64,000 bases of DNA from Nocardioides sp. HDW12B (GTDB lineage: Bacteria > Actinomycetota > Actinomycetes > Propionibacteriales > Nocardioidaceae). Both the position numbers and the translations under genes were made by a program. The notes beneath the pieces are model-generated. The model saw only the letters and a program-made list of their open reading frames with translations, was not told where the DNA came from and searched no databases. Positions 48,093 to 57,962 of this stretch are shown one piece after another (position 1 is the first letter of the stretch; every line of letters starts with the position of its first letter). The DNA lies in assembly GCF_011299595.1 (NCBI RefSeq), contig NZ_CP049867.1:620001-684000 (forward strand), in the 5' to 3' direction.

Positions 48093-48728
48093 TCAGGGGG
48101 CGGTGCCGCGCACCGCGAGGGCGCGGGCGGGGTCGACGGCGTCGCCGCCGCCGGGGCGGACCTCGAGGTGGAGGTGCGGGCCGGTCGAGTTGCCGGTGGA
48201 GCCGACGTAGCCGATGGTCTGGCCGCCCACGACGGGCTGGCCCTCCTTGACGCCGAACTGCGACTGGTGGCAGTACCAGAGGTCGGTGCCGTCGTCGAGG
48301 GTGATCACGGTGCGGTTGCCGTAGGCGCCGGCCCATCCGGTCTCGCTGACGACGCCGTTGGCCAGTGCCTTGATGGGCGTGCCCTCCGGGGCGGCGAAGT
48401 CGAGGCCGGTGTGGCAGTGCGACCACAGCCCGCTGCACTGGCCGAACGTCGCGGTGAGCTCGTAGACGCCGGAGGCGATGGGCAGCTGCCAGGCGTTGAG
48501 CGCGATCTTGGCCGCGGCCTTCTCGGCGCTGGCGGCGAGCTCGGCCAGGGCGGCGTTCTCCTCGCGGGCCTGCCCGGAGCGGGACTGCACGTCGTCCTGG
48601 CCGGCCATGGCGGCGAAGGCGTCGTCGGCGGACTCCGCCTGGGCCGCGGTGGGGACGAGCGCGAGTCCGGCCACGACCACGGAGCCGAGCAGCATCGCCG
48701 TACGACGGGTGCGGGTCGGCAGCGGCAT
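48093..48728 (-). CDS. Secreted M23 metallopeptidase
   Basis: A 211-aa exported cell-wall peptidase. The signal peptide spans about 1-31 (LLGSVVVAGLALVPTAAQA). A Glu/Ala-rich helix follows, then the M23/LytM domain: HTGLDFAAPEG with zinc His106 and Asp110, and HLHLEV with His185 and His187. This predicts a zinc endopeptidase cleaving peptidoglycan cross-bridges or stems. ATG at 48728 has AGGAGA upstream. In M. tuberculosis an M23 gene (Rv0950c) also sits between uvrD1 and sucC. Confidence 0.93.
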   Translation of the reverse strand: MPLPTRTRRTAMLLGSVVVAGLALVPTAAQAESADDAFAAMAGQDDVQSRSGQAREENAALAELAASAEKAAAKIALNAWQLPIASGVYELTATFGQCSGLWSHCHTGLDFAAPEGTPIKALANGVVSETGWAGAYGNRTVITLDDGTDLWYCHQSQFGVKEGQPVVGGQTIGYVGSTGNSTGPHLHLEVRPGGGDAVDPARALAVRGTAP

Positions 48729-48899
48729 GCGTGTCTCCTGGGTGGCGAGCGGTGGACGGTCGTGGTGCGCGGGACGGGCGTGGAGGATCGCGCGGTTTCG
48801 TCGGACTTCGTGCCCCACGATGTCGAGGTCCGCCCTCCATTGTGCGGCAGAGGGGGGAATGTCACACCCACTTGCGGCACCTCGGCAGGGTGCACGGGA

Positions 48900-48905
48900 T
48901 ACTTT
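48900..48905 (+). promoter_or_regulatory. -10 box for the leaderless sdhCAB operon
   Basis: TACTTT, exactly 6 nt before the sdhC GTG at 48912. Confidence 0.6.
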
Positions 48906-48911
48906 GGCACC

Positions 48912-49613
48912 GTGACAACCACCACCCCGTCCCTGGCGGCCCGGTCACGGACCTCGACGATCCTGCTCAAGCTCCTCATGGCAGGCACCGGTCTGGTCTT
49001 CATCGGCTACGTGCTGCTCCACATGTACGGCAACCTGAAGGTCTTCGGCGGCCAGGAGAGCTTCGACTCCTACGCCGAGCACCTGCGTGAGTTCGGCGAG
49101 CCGATCCTGCCGTACTCCGGCCTGCTGTGGATCATCCGCGTGGTCCTGCTGGGCTCGCTGGTCGTGCACGTCTACTCCGCGGTGACGCTGTGGCGTCGCG
49201 CCCACGGGGCTCGCACGCAGAAGTACACCGTCGCGAAGCGCGTGCACTCGACCTGGTCGTCGAAGACCATGCGGTGGGGCGGCCTGGCGCTGCTGCTGTT
49301 CGTGGTGTTCCACATCCTGCACTTCACGACCCGCACCATCACCCCCGGCGGGGACTCCGACAGCCCCTACCAGCGCCTGGTCAACAGCTTCTCGCCCGAC
49401 CAGTGGTGGGTCCCGGTCGTCTACCTGCTCGCCATGGGCGCGCTCGCGATGCACCTGCGTCACGGCACCTGGAGCGCAGCGCAGACCCTGGGCCTGACCG
49501 GCAGCCCGGCGGCGCGCCAGCGTGCCAACGTCGCCGGCTACACCCTCGCCGTCGTGATCGCCGGCGGGTTCGCGATCGTCCCGCTGTCCGTCCTGGTCGG
49601 CATCGTCGAATGA
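48912..49613 (+). CDS. sdhC: Succinate dehydrogenase cytochrome b subunit
   Basis: A 233-aa membrane anchor with five hydrophobic helices, of the B. subtilis SdhC (b558) type that holds two heme groups in one subunit. His residues suited as heme ligands are in [22 protein letters not shown] and MHLRHG. The subunit passes electrons from SdhB to menaquinone. GTG at 48912 is supported by the TACTTT box. sdhA follows after 28 bp. Confidence 0.93.
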   Translation: MTTTTPSLAARSRTSTILLKLLMAGTGLVFIGYVLLHMYGNLKVFGGQESFDSYAEHLREFGEPILPYSGLLWIIRVVLLGSLVVHVYSAVTLWRRAHGARTQKYTVAKRVHSTWSSKTMRWGGLALLLFVVFHILHFTTRTITPGGDSDSPYQRLVNSFSPDQWWVPVVYLLAMGALAMHLRHGTWSAAQTLGLTGSPAARQRANVAGYTLAVVIAGGFAIVPLSVLVGIVE

Positions 49614-49641
49614 TTCGAGTGATTCGAGTGAGGTCTCTCCG

Positions 49642-51638
<1,997 letters not shown>

Positions 51639-51642
<4 letters not shown>

Positions 51643-52385
51643 GACTGAACCTCAAGATCTGGCGCCAGGAGAACGCCCGCGCCAAGGGCGGGATGGTCGA
51701 CTACGAGCTCGACGACATCTCCGAGGACATGTCGTTCCTCGAGATGCTCGACGTGCTCAACGAGAAGCTCAACGCCGCCGACGAGGAGCCGATCGCCTTC
51801 GACCACGACTGTCGCGAGGGCATCTGCGGCTCGTGCGGGCTGATGATCAACGGCCAGGCCCACGGCCCGGAGGTCACCACCACCTGCCAGCTGCACATGC
51901 GGTCCTTCAAGGACGGCGAGACGATCACGATCGAGCCGTGGCGCGCCGACGCGTTCCCGGTCCTCAAGGACCTCGTCGTCGACCGCACGGCCTTCGACCG
52001 GATGATCCAGGCCGGCGGGTTCATCTCCGTCAACACCGGCTCGGCCCCCGACGCGCACGCCACCCCGGTGCCGAAGGAGAACGCCGACCGGGCGTTCGAC
52101 ACCGCCACCTGCATCGCCTGCGGCGCTTGCGTCGCGGCCTGCCCGAACGCCTCCGCCTCGCTGTTCCTCGGCGCCAAGATCACCCACCTCGGTGAGCTGC
52201 CGCAGGGTCAGGCCGAGCGTCACGAGCGGGTGCTCGGCATGGTCTCGCAGCACGACCACGAGGGCTTCGGCGGCTGCACCAACATCGGCGAGTGCGCCTC
52301 CGCCTGCCCCAAGGGCATCCCGCTCGACGTCATCTCGCAGCTGAACAAGGACCTGCGCACCGCGCTGCGTCACGCCCCCAGCTGA
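51639..52385 (+). CDS. sdhB: Succinate dehydrogenase iron-sulfur subunit
   Basis: A 248-aa electron-transfer subunit. The N-terminal 2Fe-2S ferredoxin part has [15 protein letters not shown] with a downstream TTCQLH, and the C-terminal part has [13 protein letters not shown] and [14 protein letters not shown] for the 4Fe-4S and 3Fe-4S clusters. GTG at 51639 overlaps the sdhA stop (GTGA), so the two are made in step. A duplicated terminator element follows. Confidence 0.96.
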
Positions 52386-52399
52386 CGGCTGGCCCGTGT

Positions 52400-52468
52400 C
52401 GGTTTCACTAGGTACCTGGTGAAACCGGCGCTTCCCGAGCGAAGCATCGTGCGGGAAGCGCCGGTTTC
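52400..52468. terminator. Double-hairpin terminator element, copy 1 (after sdhB)
   Basis: Hairpin A (52400-52427) is CGGTTTCAC-TAGGTACCTG-GTGAAACCG. Hairpin B pairs GAAACCGGCGCTTCCCG (52421-52437) with CGGGAAGCGCCGGTTTC (52452-52468). The two compete for GAAACC. A near-identical copy follows sucD. Confidence 0.85.
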
Positions 52469-52494
52469 GTCAGGGGAGCTCGGCCGGTCTCGGC

Positions 52495-53331
52495 TCAGGT
52501 CGGGCCGACCAGCTCGCCCAGCACCGTCCTGACGTCGAGCAACGTCGGCCGGGCCGCCGGGTCGCGCTCCAGGCAGGCGCGCAGCAGCTCGTCGTACGCC
52601 GGGGGGACGCTGTCGAGCGACGGCACCCGCCCCGGGGCGCGGCGGTGGACCGGCCACACCCGGCGTCGGCTGTCCCAGGTGGCCTCGTCGCCGTGGGGCA
52701 GGTCGCCGGTCAGCGCCTCCACCAGCGTGACGCTGAGCCCCCAGACGTCGGTGGCGGCCGACAGGCCCTCCCCGAGCGCCTGCTCGGGCGCGAGGTAGCC
52801 ACGGGTGCCGGCGCCGCGACGGCCCGACCCTGCGCGCCCGGCGAGGCTCAGGTCGATGAGGGTGGCACGGCCCTGCTCCACCACGACGTTGGCCGGCTTG
52901 AGGTCGAGGTGCAGCCAGCCCTTGCGGTGCAGGTAGCCGAGCACCGACGCCAGCTGGAGCCCGAGCAGCGCGGTGTCGGCGACCGACAGCGGCCCCTCCT
53001 CCAGCATCGCGTCAAGGGTCGCGCCCGTGAGGGTCTCGAGCACCATCGCCGGCGCCGGGTCGCGGTGCACCTCGTAGCCGCGGACCAGGTGGGGGTGCTG
53101 CAGCTCGCACAGCAGGGTCCCCTCGAGCTCGACCGCGGCCCGCACGCCGGGCTCGTCGCGCCGGTCCTCGCGCAGGATCTTGACCACGCACCGGCAGTCC
53201 CGCTCCACGCTGTGGACGTCGTAGGTGTCCATCCGCCTGCCGTGCGCCAGCAGCGCGACGACCTCGTAGCCGGGCAGCACCTGCGCTCCCACGGGCACCG
53301 GGCGGAAGCCCTCGCTCGCTCGTCGGAACAT
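52495..53331 (-). CDS. Soluble kinase-fold protein with degenerate ATP loop
   Basis: A 278-aa protein of bacterial Ser/Thr kinase fold with no membrane segment. It keeps Lys51 (CVVKIL), Glu70, the catalytic loop HLDLKPANV with Asp143 and Asn148, GYLAPEQA and DVWGLSVTLVEALTG. The Gly-rich loop is replaced by LLAHGRRMDTY and the DFG motif is DLS (160-162). Activity is thus uncertain. The ATG overlaps the exporter stop by one base (TGATG), placing it last in an operon with the ABC exporter and the Arg-rich protein. Confidence 0.86.
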   Translation of the reverse strand: MFRRASEGFRPVPVGAQVLPGYEVVALLAHGRRMDTYDVHSVERDCRCVVKILREDRRDEPGVRAAVELEGTLLCELQHPHLVRGYEVHRDPAPAMVLETLTGATLDAMLEEGPLSVADTALLGLQLASVLGYLHRKGWLHLDLKPANVVVEQGRATLIDLSLAGRAGSGRRGAGTRGYLAPEQALGEGLSAATDVWGLSVTLVEALTGDLPHGDEATWDSRRRVWPVHRRAPGRVPSLDSVPPAYDELLRACLERDPAARPTLLDVRTVLGELVGPT

Positions 53332-55127
53332 CAGCGCACCACCGCCCCGGATGCCCCGGATGCTGCCCCGGCTGCCGCGCCGGCCGCCGCGTCGACCACG
53401 CGGCCGTCCTCGAGCCGGACCGTGCGGTCGGCGATCTCGAGCGCGACGGGGTCGTGGGTCACGATCACGACGGTACGGTCCCGCGCAGCCCGCCGCAGCG
53501 GCGCCAGCACGCGGCGGGCGGTGTCGGGGTCGAGCCCGGTCGTGGGCTCGTCGAGCACGAGGACCGGGCTGTCGCGCAGCAGCGCCCGGGCCAGGGACAG
53601 CCGTTGCCGCTGGCCGCCGGAGAGCAGCCGGCCGCGTTGGCCGACCCGGGTGTCGTAGCCCTCGGGCAGCGCGTCGATGAAGCCGTCGGCGTCCGCGGCG
53701 CGCGCGGCACGACGTACGTCGTCACGGGTCGCGCCCGGGCGGGCGAAGGCGATGTTCTCCGCCACGGTCGCGTCGAGCAGCAGGGTCTCCTGCAGCACGA
53801 CGGTGACCGCGTCGCGCAGGGACCCGAGGGTCACGTCCGCCACCGGTACGCCGTCGATGGTCACCCTGCCGGCCTCCGGGTCGAGGTGGCGGGTGAGCAC
53901 CCGGGCCAGGGTGGACTTGCCGGCGCCGCTACCCCCGACCACGGCCACGACCTCGCCGGGGTGGAGCTCGAGGCTGACGTCGTCGAGCGCCGTCGCGGGG
54001 GCACCGGGGTAGCGGGCGGTGACGTGCTCGAGGCGGACGACGCCGCGCGGCGCCACGAGCGGGACGGCGCCGGGCCGGTCCCGCGGCGGCTCCTCGTCGA
54101 GCAGCTCGACGAGCCGCTCGATGCCGGCCGTCGCGGAGTACAGGGACGGCAGCAGGTCCGCGAGGTCGCGGATCGGGCGGTAGCACTGCGCCAGCAGGGT
54201 GAGGAACGCCAGCAGCCCGCCCAGGGTCAGCCGGCCGCTGTCGAGCGCCCAGACCCCCATCGCGACGACGGTGAGGGTGCCGGCGAGCTCGGTGAGGTCG
54301 ACCAGGGGCAGGAAGACGCCGCGGACTCGGCTGCCGGCGAGCTCGGCGGAGAAGATCGCCTGGTTCTGCCGGTGGTAGCGACCGACGGCGTCGGCCTCAC
54401 GGTTGTAGCTCTGCACGAGCGGACCGTTGGAGAGGTTCTCCTCGGTCACGGCGCTCAGCGAGCCCGAGCGACGACGGCGCTCGCGCGAGAGGCGGCGCAC
54501 GAAGTCGGCGAAGCGGCGCGAGACCCACCAGAAGAGGGGGACGACGACCAGGCTCGCGAGAGCGAGCGCCCAGTCGAGGTAGAACAGCGCCCCGACGAAG
54601 AACACGATGCGGACCACGGCGTCGATGCCGCCGGCCATGTGGCCGATCATGAAGGTCTCGACGGCCGCGACGTCGGAGGTGAGGCGCGAGATGACGTCGC
54701 CGAGGCGCCGCCGCTCGTGGACGTGCAGGGGCAGCGACAGCACGTGGCGGAACACGTCGACGCGCAGGTCGAGCAGGAACTTCTGCGAGATCCAGGTGGC
54801 GAGGTAGTCGTCGACGCCGGAGATGACCGCGCTCAGCAGGTTCAGGCTCAGGTAGACGGCGGCCAGCCAGACCAGCGGGCGCCACTCGGCCGGGACGAGG
54901 ACGTCGTCGACCAGGCGCTGGAAGAGCAGGATCTCGGCCACCTCGATGGCCGGGGCGGCCGCGAGCAGCCCGACGGCCAGCACGAGCCAGCGGCGCAGCG
55001 GGCGCAGCCGGGGCCAGAAGCGGGTCACGACCTCGCGCAGCGTCAGGCCGGGGGCGTGCTCGACGATCGGGGCGTCGTCGGCCTCGGGCCGCAACGAGGC
55101 GACGGCGCGGTCCCACTGCTGTCCCAT
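53331..55127 (-). CDS. ABC exporter, fused permease and ATPase
   Basis: A 598-aa homodimer-type half-transporter. Six membrane helices (about 45-340) with LPLHVHERRRLGDVISRLTSD coupling region (in part RLGDVISRLTSD) are followed by an intact nucleotide domain: Walker A GGSGAGKST, signature LSGGQRQRLSLARAL, Walker B LVLDEPTTGLD and H-loop VVIVTHDP. ATG at 55127 has AGGAGA 7 nt upstream. It sits between a gene for a small Arg-rich protein and a kinase-fold gene. Cargo may be that protein or a lipid; not shown. Confidence 0.93.
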   Translation of the reverse strand: MGQQWDRAVASLRPEADDAPIVEHAPGLTLREVVTRFWPRLRPLRRWLVLAVGLLAAAPAIEVAEILLFQRLVDDVLVPAEWRPLVWLAAVYLSLNLLSAVISGVDDYLATWISQKFLLDLRVDVFRHVLSLPLHVHERRRLGDVISRLTSDVAAVETFMIGHMAGGIDAVVRIVFFVGALFYLDWALALASLVVVPLFWWVSRRFADFVRRLSRERRRRSGSLSAVTEENLSNGPLVQSYNREADAVGRYHRQNQAIFSAELAGSRVRGVFLPLVDLTELAGTLTVVAMGVWALDSGRLTLGGLLAFLTLLAQCYRPIRDLADLLPSLYSATAGIERLVELLDEEPPRDRPGAVPLVAPRGVVRLEHVTARYPGAPATALDDVSLELHPGEVVAVVGGSGAGKSTLARVLTRHLDPEAGRVTIDGVPVADVTLGSLRDAVTVVLQETLLLDATVAENIAFARPGATRDDVRRAARAADADGFIDALPEGYDTRVGQRGRLLSGGQRQRLSLARALLRDSPVLVLDEPTTGLDPDTARRVLAPLRRAARDRTVVIVTHDPVALEIADRTVRLEDGRVVDAAAGAAAGAASGASGAVVR

Positions 55128-55172
55128 GGGCGGATCTCCTGGTAGTGGGAGCGGACTGGGGGAGACGGGGCT

Positions 55173-55222
55173 GGACCCGCGAGGGCCCCGGACCGGCTGC
55201 TGCCGGTCCCGGGGCCTCGGGT
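55173..55222 (-). terminator. Strong intra-operon hairpin (attenuator candidate)
   Basis: GGACCCG..GAGGGCCCCGG..CCGGC pairs with GCCGG..CCCGGGGCCTC..GGGTC around TGCT, about 20 pairs with a few bulges. It lies between the Arg-rich gene and the exporter gene, with no U-run. It could reduce read-through or protect the upstream mRNA. Confidence 0.6.
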
Positions 55223-55289
55223 CGTGCACCGACAGGGTGGTCGGGCCGGTCTGGGAGGCACCGGCTCGCTGCCCTGTCGGCGGGCCGCG

Positions 55290-55460
55290 TCAGTTCGTGC
55301 GGCTGCGGCTGTTGCTGCGGTTCCGGCGACGACGCATGCGACGACGGTTCCGGCGCCGACGCCGGCGGCGACGACGGTCGTCGCTGTCGTTGCTGTCGCT
55401 GCGACCGGCACGCGCCATGCGCGCCGGCTGGAGCGCCTTGAGAACACTGGATCGAGCCAT
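55290..55460 (-). CDS. Small Arg-rich protein, unrecognised
   Basis: A 56-aa open frame from ATG at 55460 to TGA at 55290-55292. The strong ribosome site GAGGAGG lies 8 nt upstream, the main support for expression. The N-terminal 20 residues are MARSSVLKALQPARMARAGR, then an acidic Ser/Asp/Asn stretch (SDSNDSDD), then about 28 residues dominated by Arg with Asn and Ser. No signal peptide. No family recognised. It leads an operon-like set with an ABC exporter and a kinase-fold gene. Could be a nucleic-acid-binding peptide, a precursor peptide or, less likely, a chance frame. Confidence 0.62.
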   Translation of the reverse strand: MARSSVLKALQPARMARAGRSDSNDSDDRRRRRRRRRNRRRMRRRRNRSNSRSRTN

Positions 55461-55536
55461 GGGGATGACCTCCTCGGTGGTGATGAGCCGCCGGTGCGGG
55501 GGTGCTCCGGCGATGACCAGGACTCTGGGCCCGGGA

Positions 55537-55564
55537 CGTGTGAGGGGCGTGAGTCGCGTGTGAG
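55537..55564. repeat. Direct repeats upstream of the Arg-rich gene
   Basis: CGTGTGAG occurs at 55537-55544 and 55557-55564, with CGTGAG between at 55548-55553, at spacings of 11 and 9 bp. About one-turn spacing suits a regulator binding one DNA face, but no regulator is assigned. Confidence 0.5.
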
Positions 55565-55572
55565 ACCGCTTT

Positions 55573-55588
55573 CATGAGAGTTCTCATG
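55573..55588. promoter_or_regulatory. Palindromic operator candidate
   Basis: CATGAGAGTTCTCATG: two 7-bp arms around GT. It lies 113 bp upstream of the Arg-rich gene start, in the divergent region with sucC. Confidence 0.5.
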
Positions 55589-55684
55589 TGGCGGCAGGGA
55601 GGCGCGGGGGACGGCGTACGACGGTCCGCGCCGGTGTGACGCGGGCGATAGGGGGGTTCGTGGTGCCCGGCGTGTCGACAGGGC

Positions 55685-55690
55685 TAGGGT
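55685..55690 (+). promoter_or_regulatory. -10 box upstream of sucC
   Basis: TAGGGT, predicting a start near 55697 and a leader of about 72 nt carrying the AGAAGG ribosome site. Confidence 0.5.
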
Positions 55691-55768
55691 CGGACCGGCA
55701 GTCACCGGGCCCGAACGGCCCCACCCAGCCCTGCGCTGGCGTGCATCCGAGAAGAGAAGGCTGAACCC

Positions 55769-56932
55769 GTGGACCTGATGGAGTACCAAGCGAAGGAGCT
55801 CTTCGCCAAGCACGGCGTGACCACCACGTTGGGGACGGTCGTCACCACCCCCGACGAGGCCCGGGCCGCCGCCGAGGAGATCGGTGGCGTCACCGTCGTC
55901 AAGGCGCAGGTCAAGGCCGGCGGCCGCGGCAAGGCCGGCGGCGTCAAGATCGCCAAGACCGCCGACGAGGCGCAGCAGCACGCCGAGGCGATCCTCGCGC
56001 TGACCATCAAGGACCTGCCGGTCAACCGGGTGCTCGTCACCCCGGCCACCCCGCCGGTGGAGGAGTACTACTTCTCCTTCCTGCTCGACCGCTCGAACCG
56101 CTCCTACCTCTGCATCGCCAGCGTCGAGGGCGGCGTCGAGATCGAGGAGGTCGCCAAGACCAACCCCGACGCGGTCAAGAAGATCGCCATCGACGCCGGC
56201 ACCGGTGTCGACGACGCGAAGGCGCAGGCCATCGTGGACGAGGCGGGCTTCCCGTCCGAGCTGCGCGACCAGGCCGTGACCATGGTCAAGGCGCTCTGGA
56301 AGGTCTTCGTCGAGGAGGACGCCACTCTCGTCGAGGTCAACCCGCTCGCCCGCCTCGAGGGCGACAAGCTGGAGGCGCTCGACGGCAAGGTCTCGCTCGA
56401 CGAGAACGCGGAGTTCCGCCACGAGGACCACGCCGAGTTCGAGATCCGCGAGGAGACCGACCCGCTGGAGGCAAAGGCCAAGGACAAGGGCCTCAACTAC
56501 GTCAAGCTCGACGGCCAGGTCGGCATCATCGGCAACGGCGCGGGGCTCGTGATGAGCACCCTCGACGTCGTGGCCTACGCCGGTGAGGCGCACGGCGGCG
56601 TCAAGCCCGCCAACTTCCTCGACATCGGCGGCGGCGCCAACGCGCAGGTCATGGCCGACGGCCTCGACGTGATCCTCAACGACGAGCAGGTCAAGAGCGT
56701 CTTCGTCAACGTCTTCGGCGGCATCACCGCCTGCGACGAGGTCGCCAACGGCATCAAGGGTGCGCTGGAGATCCTCGGCGACGAGGCGACCAAGCCGCTC
56801 GTCGTACGCCTCGACGGCAACAACGTCGAGAAGGGTCGCGCGATCCTCGACGAGCTGAACCACCCGCTCGTGACGCAGGTGGACACCATGGACGGCGCGG
56901 CCGACAAGGCCGCCGAGCTGGCGAACGCCTGA
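55769..56932 (+). CDS. sucC: Succinyl-CoA synthetase beta subunit (ADP-forming)
   Basis: A 387-aa subunit with an ATP-grasp domain: [32 protein letters not shown] (in part), EVNPLARL for metal binding, and [16 protein letters not shown] in the C-terminal CoA-ligase part. It couples succinyl-CoA cleavage to ATP formation with SucD in the TCA cycle. GTG at 55769 has AGAAGG upstream; ATG at 55778 is an alternative. sucD starts 11 nt after its stop. Confidence 0.97.
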   Translation: MDLMEYQAKELFAKHGVTTTLGTVVTTPDEARAAAEEIGGVTVVKAQVKAGGRGKAGGVKIAKTADEAQQHAEAILALTIKDLPVNRVLVTPATPPVEEYYFSFLLDRSNRSYLCIASVEGGVEIEEVAKTNPDAVKKIAIDAGTGVDDAKAQAIVDEAGFPSELRDQAVTMVKALWKVFVEEDATLVEVNPLARLEGDKLEALDGKVSLDENAEFRHEDHAEFEIREETDPLEAKAKDKGLNYVKLDGQVGIIGNGAGLVMSTLDVVAYAGEAHGGVKPANFLDIGGGANAQVMADGLDVILNDEQVKSVFVNVFGGITACDEVANGIKGALEILGDEATKPLVVRLDGNNVEKGRAILDELNHPLVTQVDTMDGAADKAAELANA

Positions 56933-56943
56933 GGACGAGGAAC

Positions 56944-57837
56944 ATGTCGATCTACCTGAACAAGAGCTCGAAGGTCATCGTCCAGGGCATGACCGGGGGC
57001 ATGGGCGCCAAGCACACCACCCTCATGGTCGAGGCCGGGACGAACATCGTCGGCGGCGTCAACGCCCGCAAGGCCGGCACCAGCGTCGAGCTGGGCGGCA
57101 AGGACCTGCCGGTCTTCGGCAGCGTCGGCGAGGCGATGAAGGAGACCGGCGCCGACGTGTCGGTCGCGTTCGTCCCGCCGGCCTTCACCAAGGACGCCTG
57201 CATCGAGGCCATCGACGCCGGCATCGGCCTGCTCGTGGTCATCACCGAGGGCGTGCCGGTGCAGGACACCGCCGAGGTCTGGGCCTACCTCGAGAGCGAC
57301 GCCAACCACGCCGGCACCCGGATGATCGGGCCGAACTGCCCGGGCATCATCACCCCGGAGGAGTCGCTGGCCGGCATCACCCCGCACACCATCGCGGGCA
57401 AGGGCCCCATCGGTCTGGTGTCGAAGTCCGGCACGCTGACCTACCAGATGATGTTCGAGCTGCGGGACTTCGGCTTCTCGACCGCCATCGGCATCGGCGG
57501 CGACCCGATCGTCGGGACCACCCACATCGACGCCCTCAAGGCGTTCGAGGAGGACCCCGACACCGAGGCCATCGTGATGATCGGTGAGATCGGTGGCGAC
57601 GCCGAGGAGCGGGCGGCGGCGTACATCAAGGACCACGTGACCAAGCCGGTCGTCGGCTACGTCGCCGGCTTCACCGCCCCCGAGGGCAAGACCATGGGCC
57701 ACGCCGGCGCCATCGTCTCCGGCTCCGCGGGCACCGCCGCCGCCAAGCAGGAGGCCCTCGAGGCCGTCGGCGTCAAGGTCGGCAAGACGCCGTCCGCGAC
57801 CGCCCAGCTGATGCGGGAGATCCTCCAGAACCGCTGA
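56944..57837 (+). CDS. sucD: Succinyl-CoA synthetase alpha subunit
   Basis: A 297-aa subunit bearing the phospho-histidine. CoA-binding [47 protein letters not shown] and the active-site loop [14 protein letters not shown] with its His are visible. ATG at 56944 follows GAGGA. It ends the sucCD operon, followed by the second copy of the terminator element found after sdhB. Confidence 0.97.
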   Translation: MSIYLNKSSKVIVQGMTGGMGAKHTTLMVEAGTNIVGGVNARKAGTSVELGGKDLPVFGSVGEAMKETGADVSVAFVPPAFTKDACIEAIDAGIGLLVVITEGVPVQDTAEVWAYLESDANHAGTRMIGPNCPGIITPEESLAGITPHTIAGKGPIGLVSKSGTLTYQMMFELRDFGFSTAIGIGGDPIVGTTHIDALKAFEEDPDTEAIVMIGEIGGDAEERAAAYIKDHVTKPVVGYVAGFTAPEGKTMGHAGAIVSGSAGTAAAKQEALEAVGVKVGKTPSATAQLMREILQNR

Positions 57838-57851
57838 CTTGGTAGGGGTGC

Positions 57852-57920
57852 CGGTTTCACCAGGTACCTAGTGAAACCGGCGCTTCCCGAGCGAAGCATC
57901 ACTCGGGAAGCGCCGGTTTC
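57852..57920. terminator. Double-hairpin terminator element, copy 2 (after sucD)
   Basis: Hairpin A (57852-57879) has the same arms as copy 1 but its centre is reversed (CCAGGTACCTAG). Hairpin B pairs GAAACCGGCGCTTCCCGAG (57873-57891) with its exact complement at 57902-57920 over a 10-nt loop. Confidence 0.87.
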
Positions 57921-57962
57921 GTTCGGGAAGCAGGCCCCACGTACGCCGCTCCGCCGCCGGCC

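Larger units (their letters stand above)
55461..55768. other. Divergent intergenic region upstream of the Arg-rich gene and sucC
   Basis: A 308-bp gap. It holds direct repeats CGTGTGAG at 55537-55544 and 55557-55564, with CGTGAG at 55548-55553, the palindrome at 55573-55588, and a TAGGGT box at 55685 for sucC. No further gene is evident. Confidence 0.7.
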
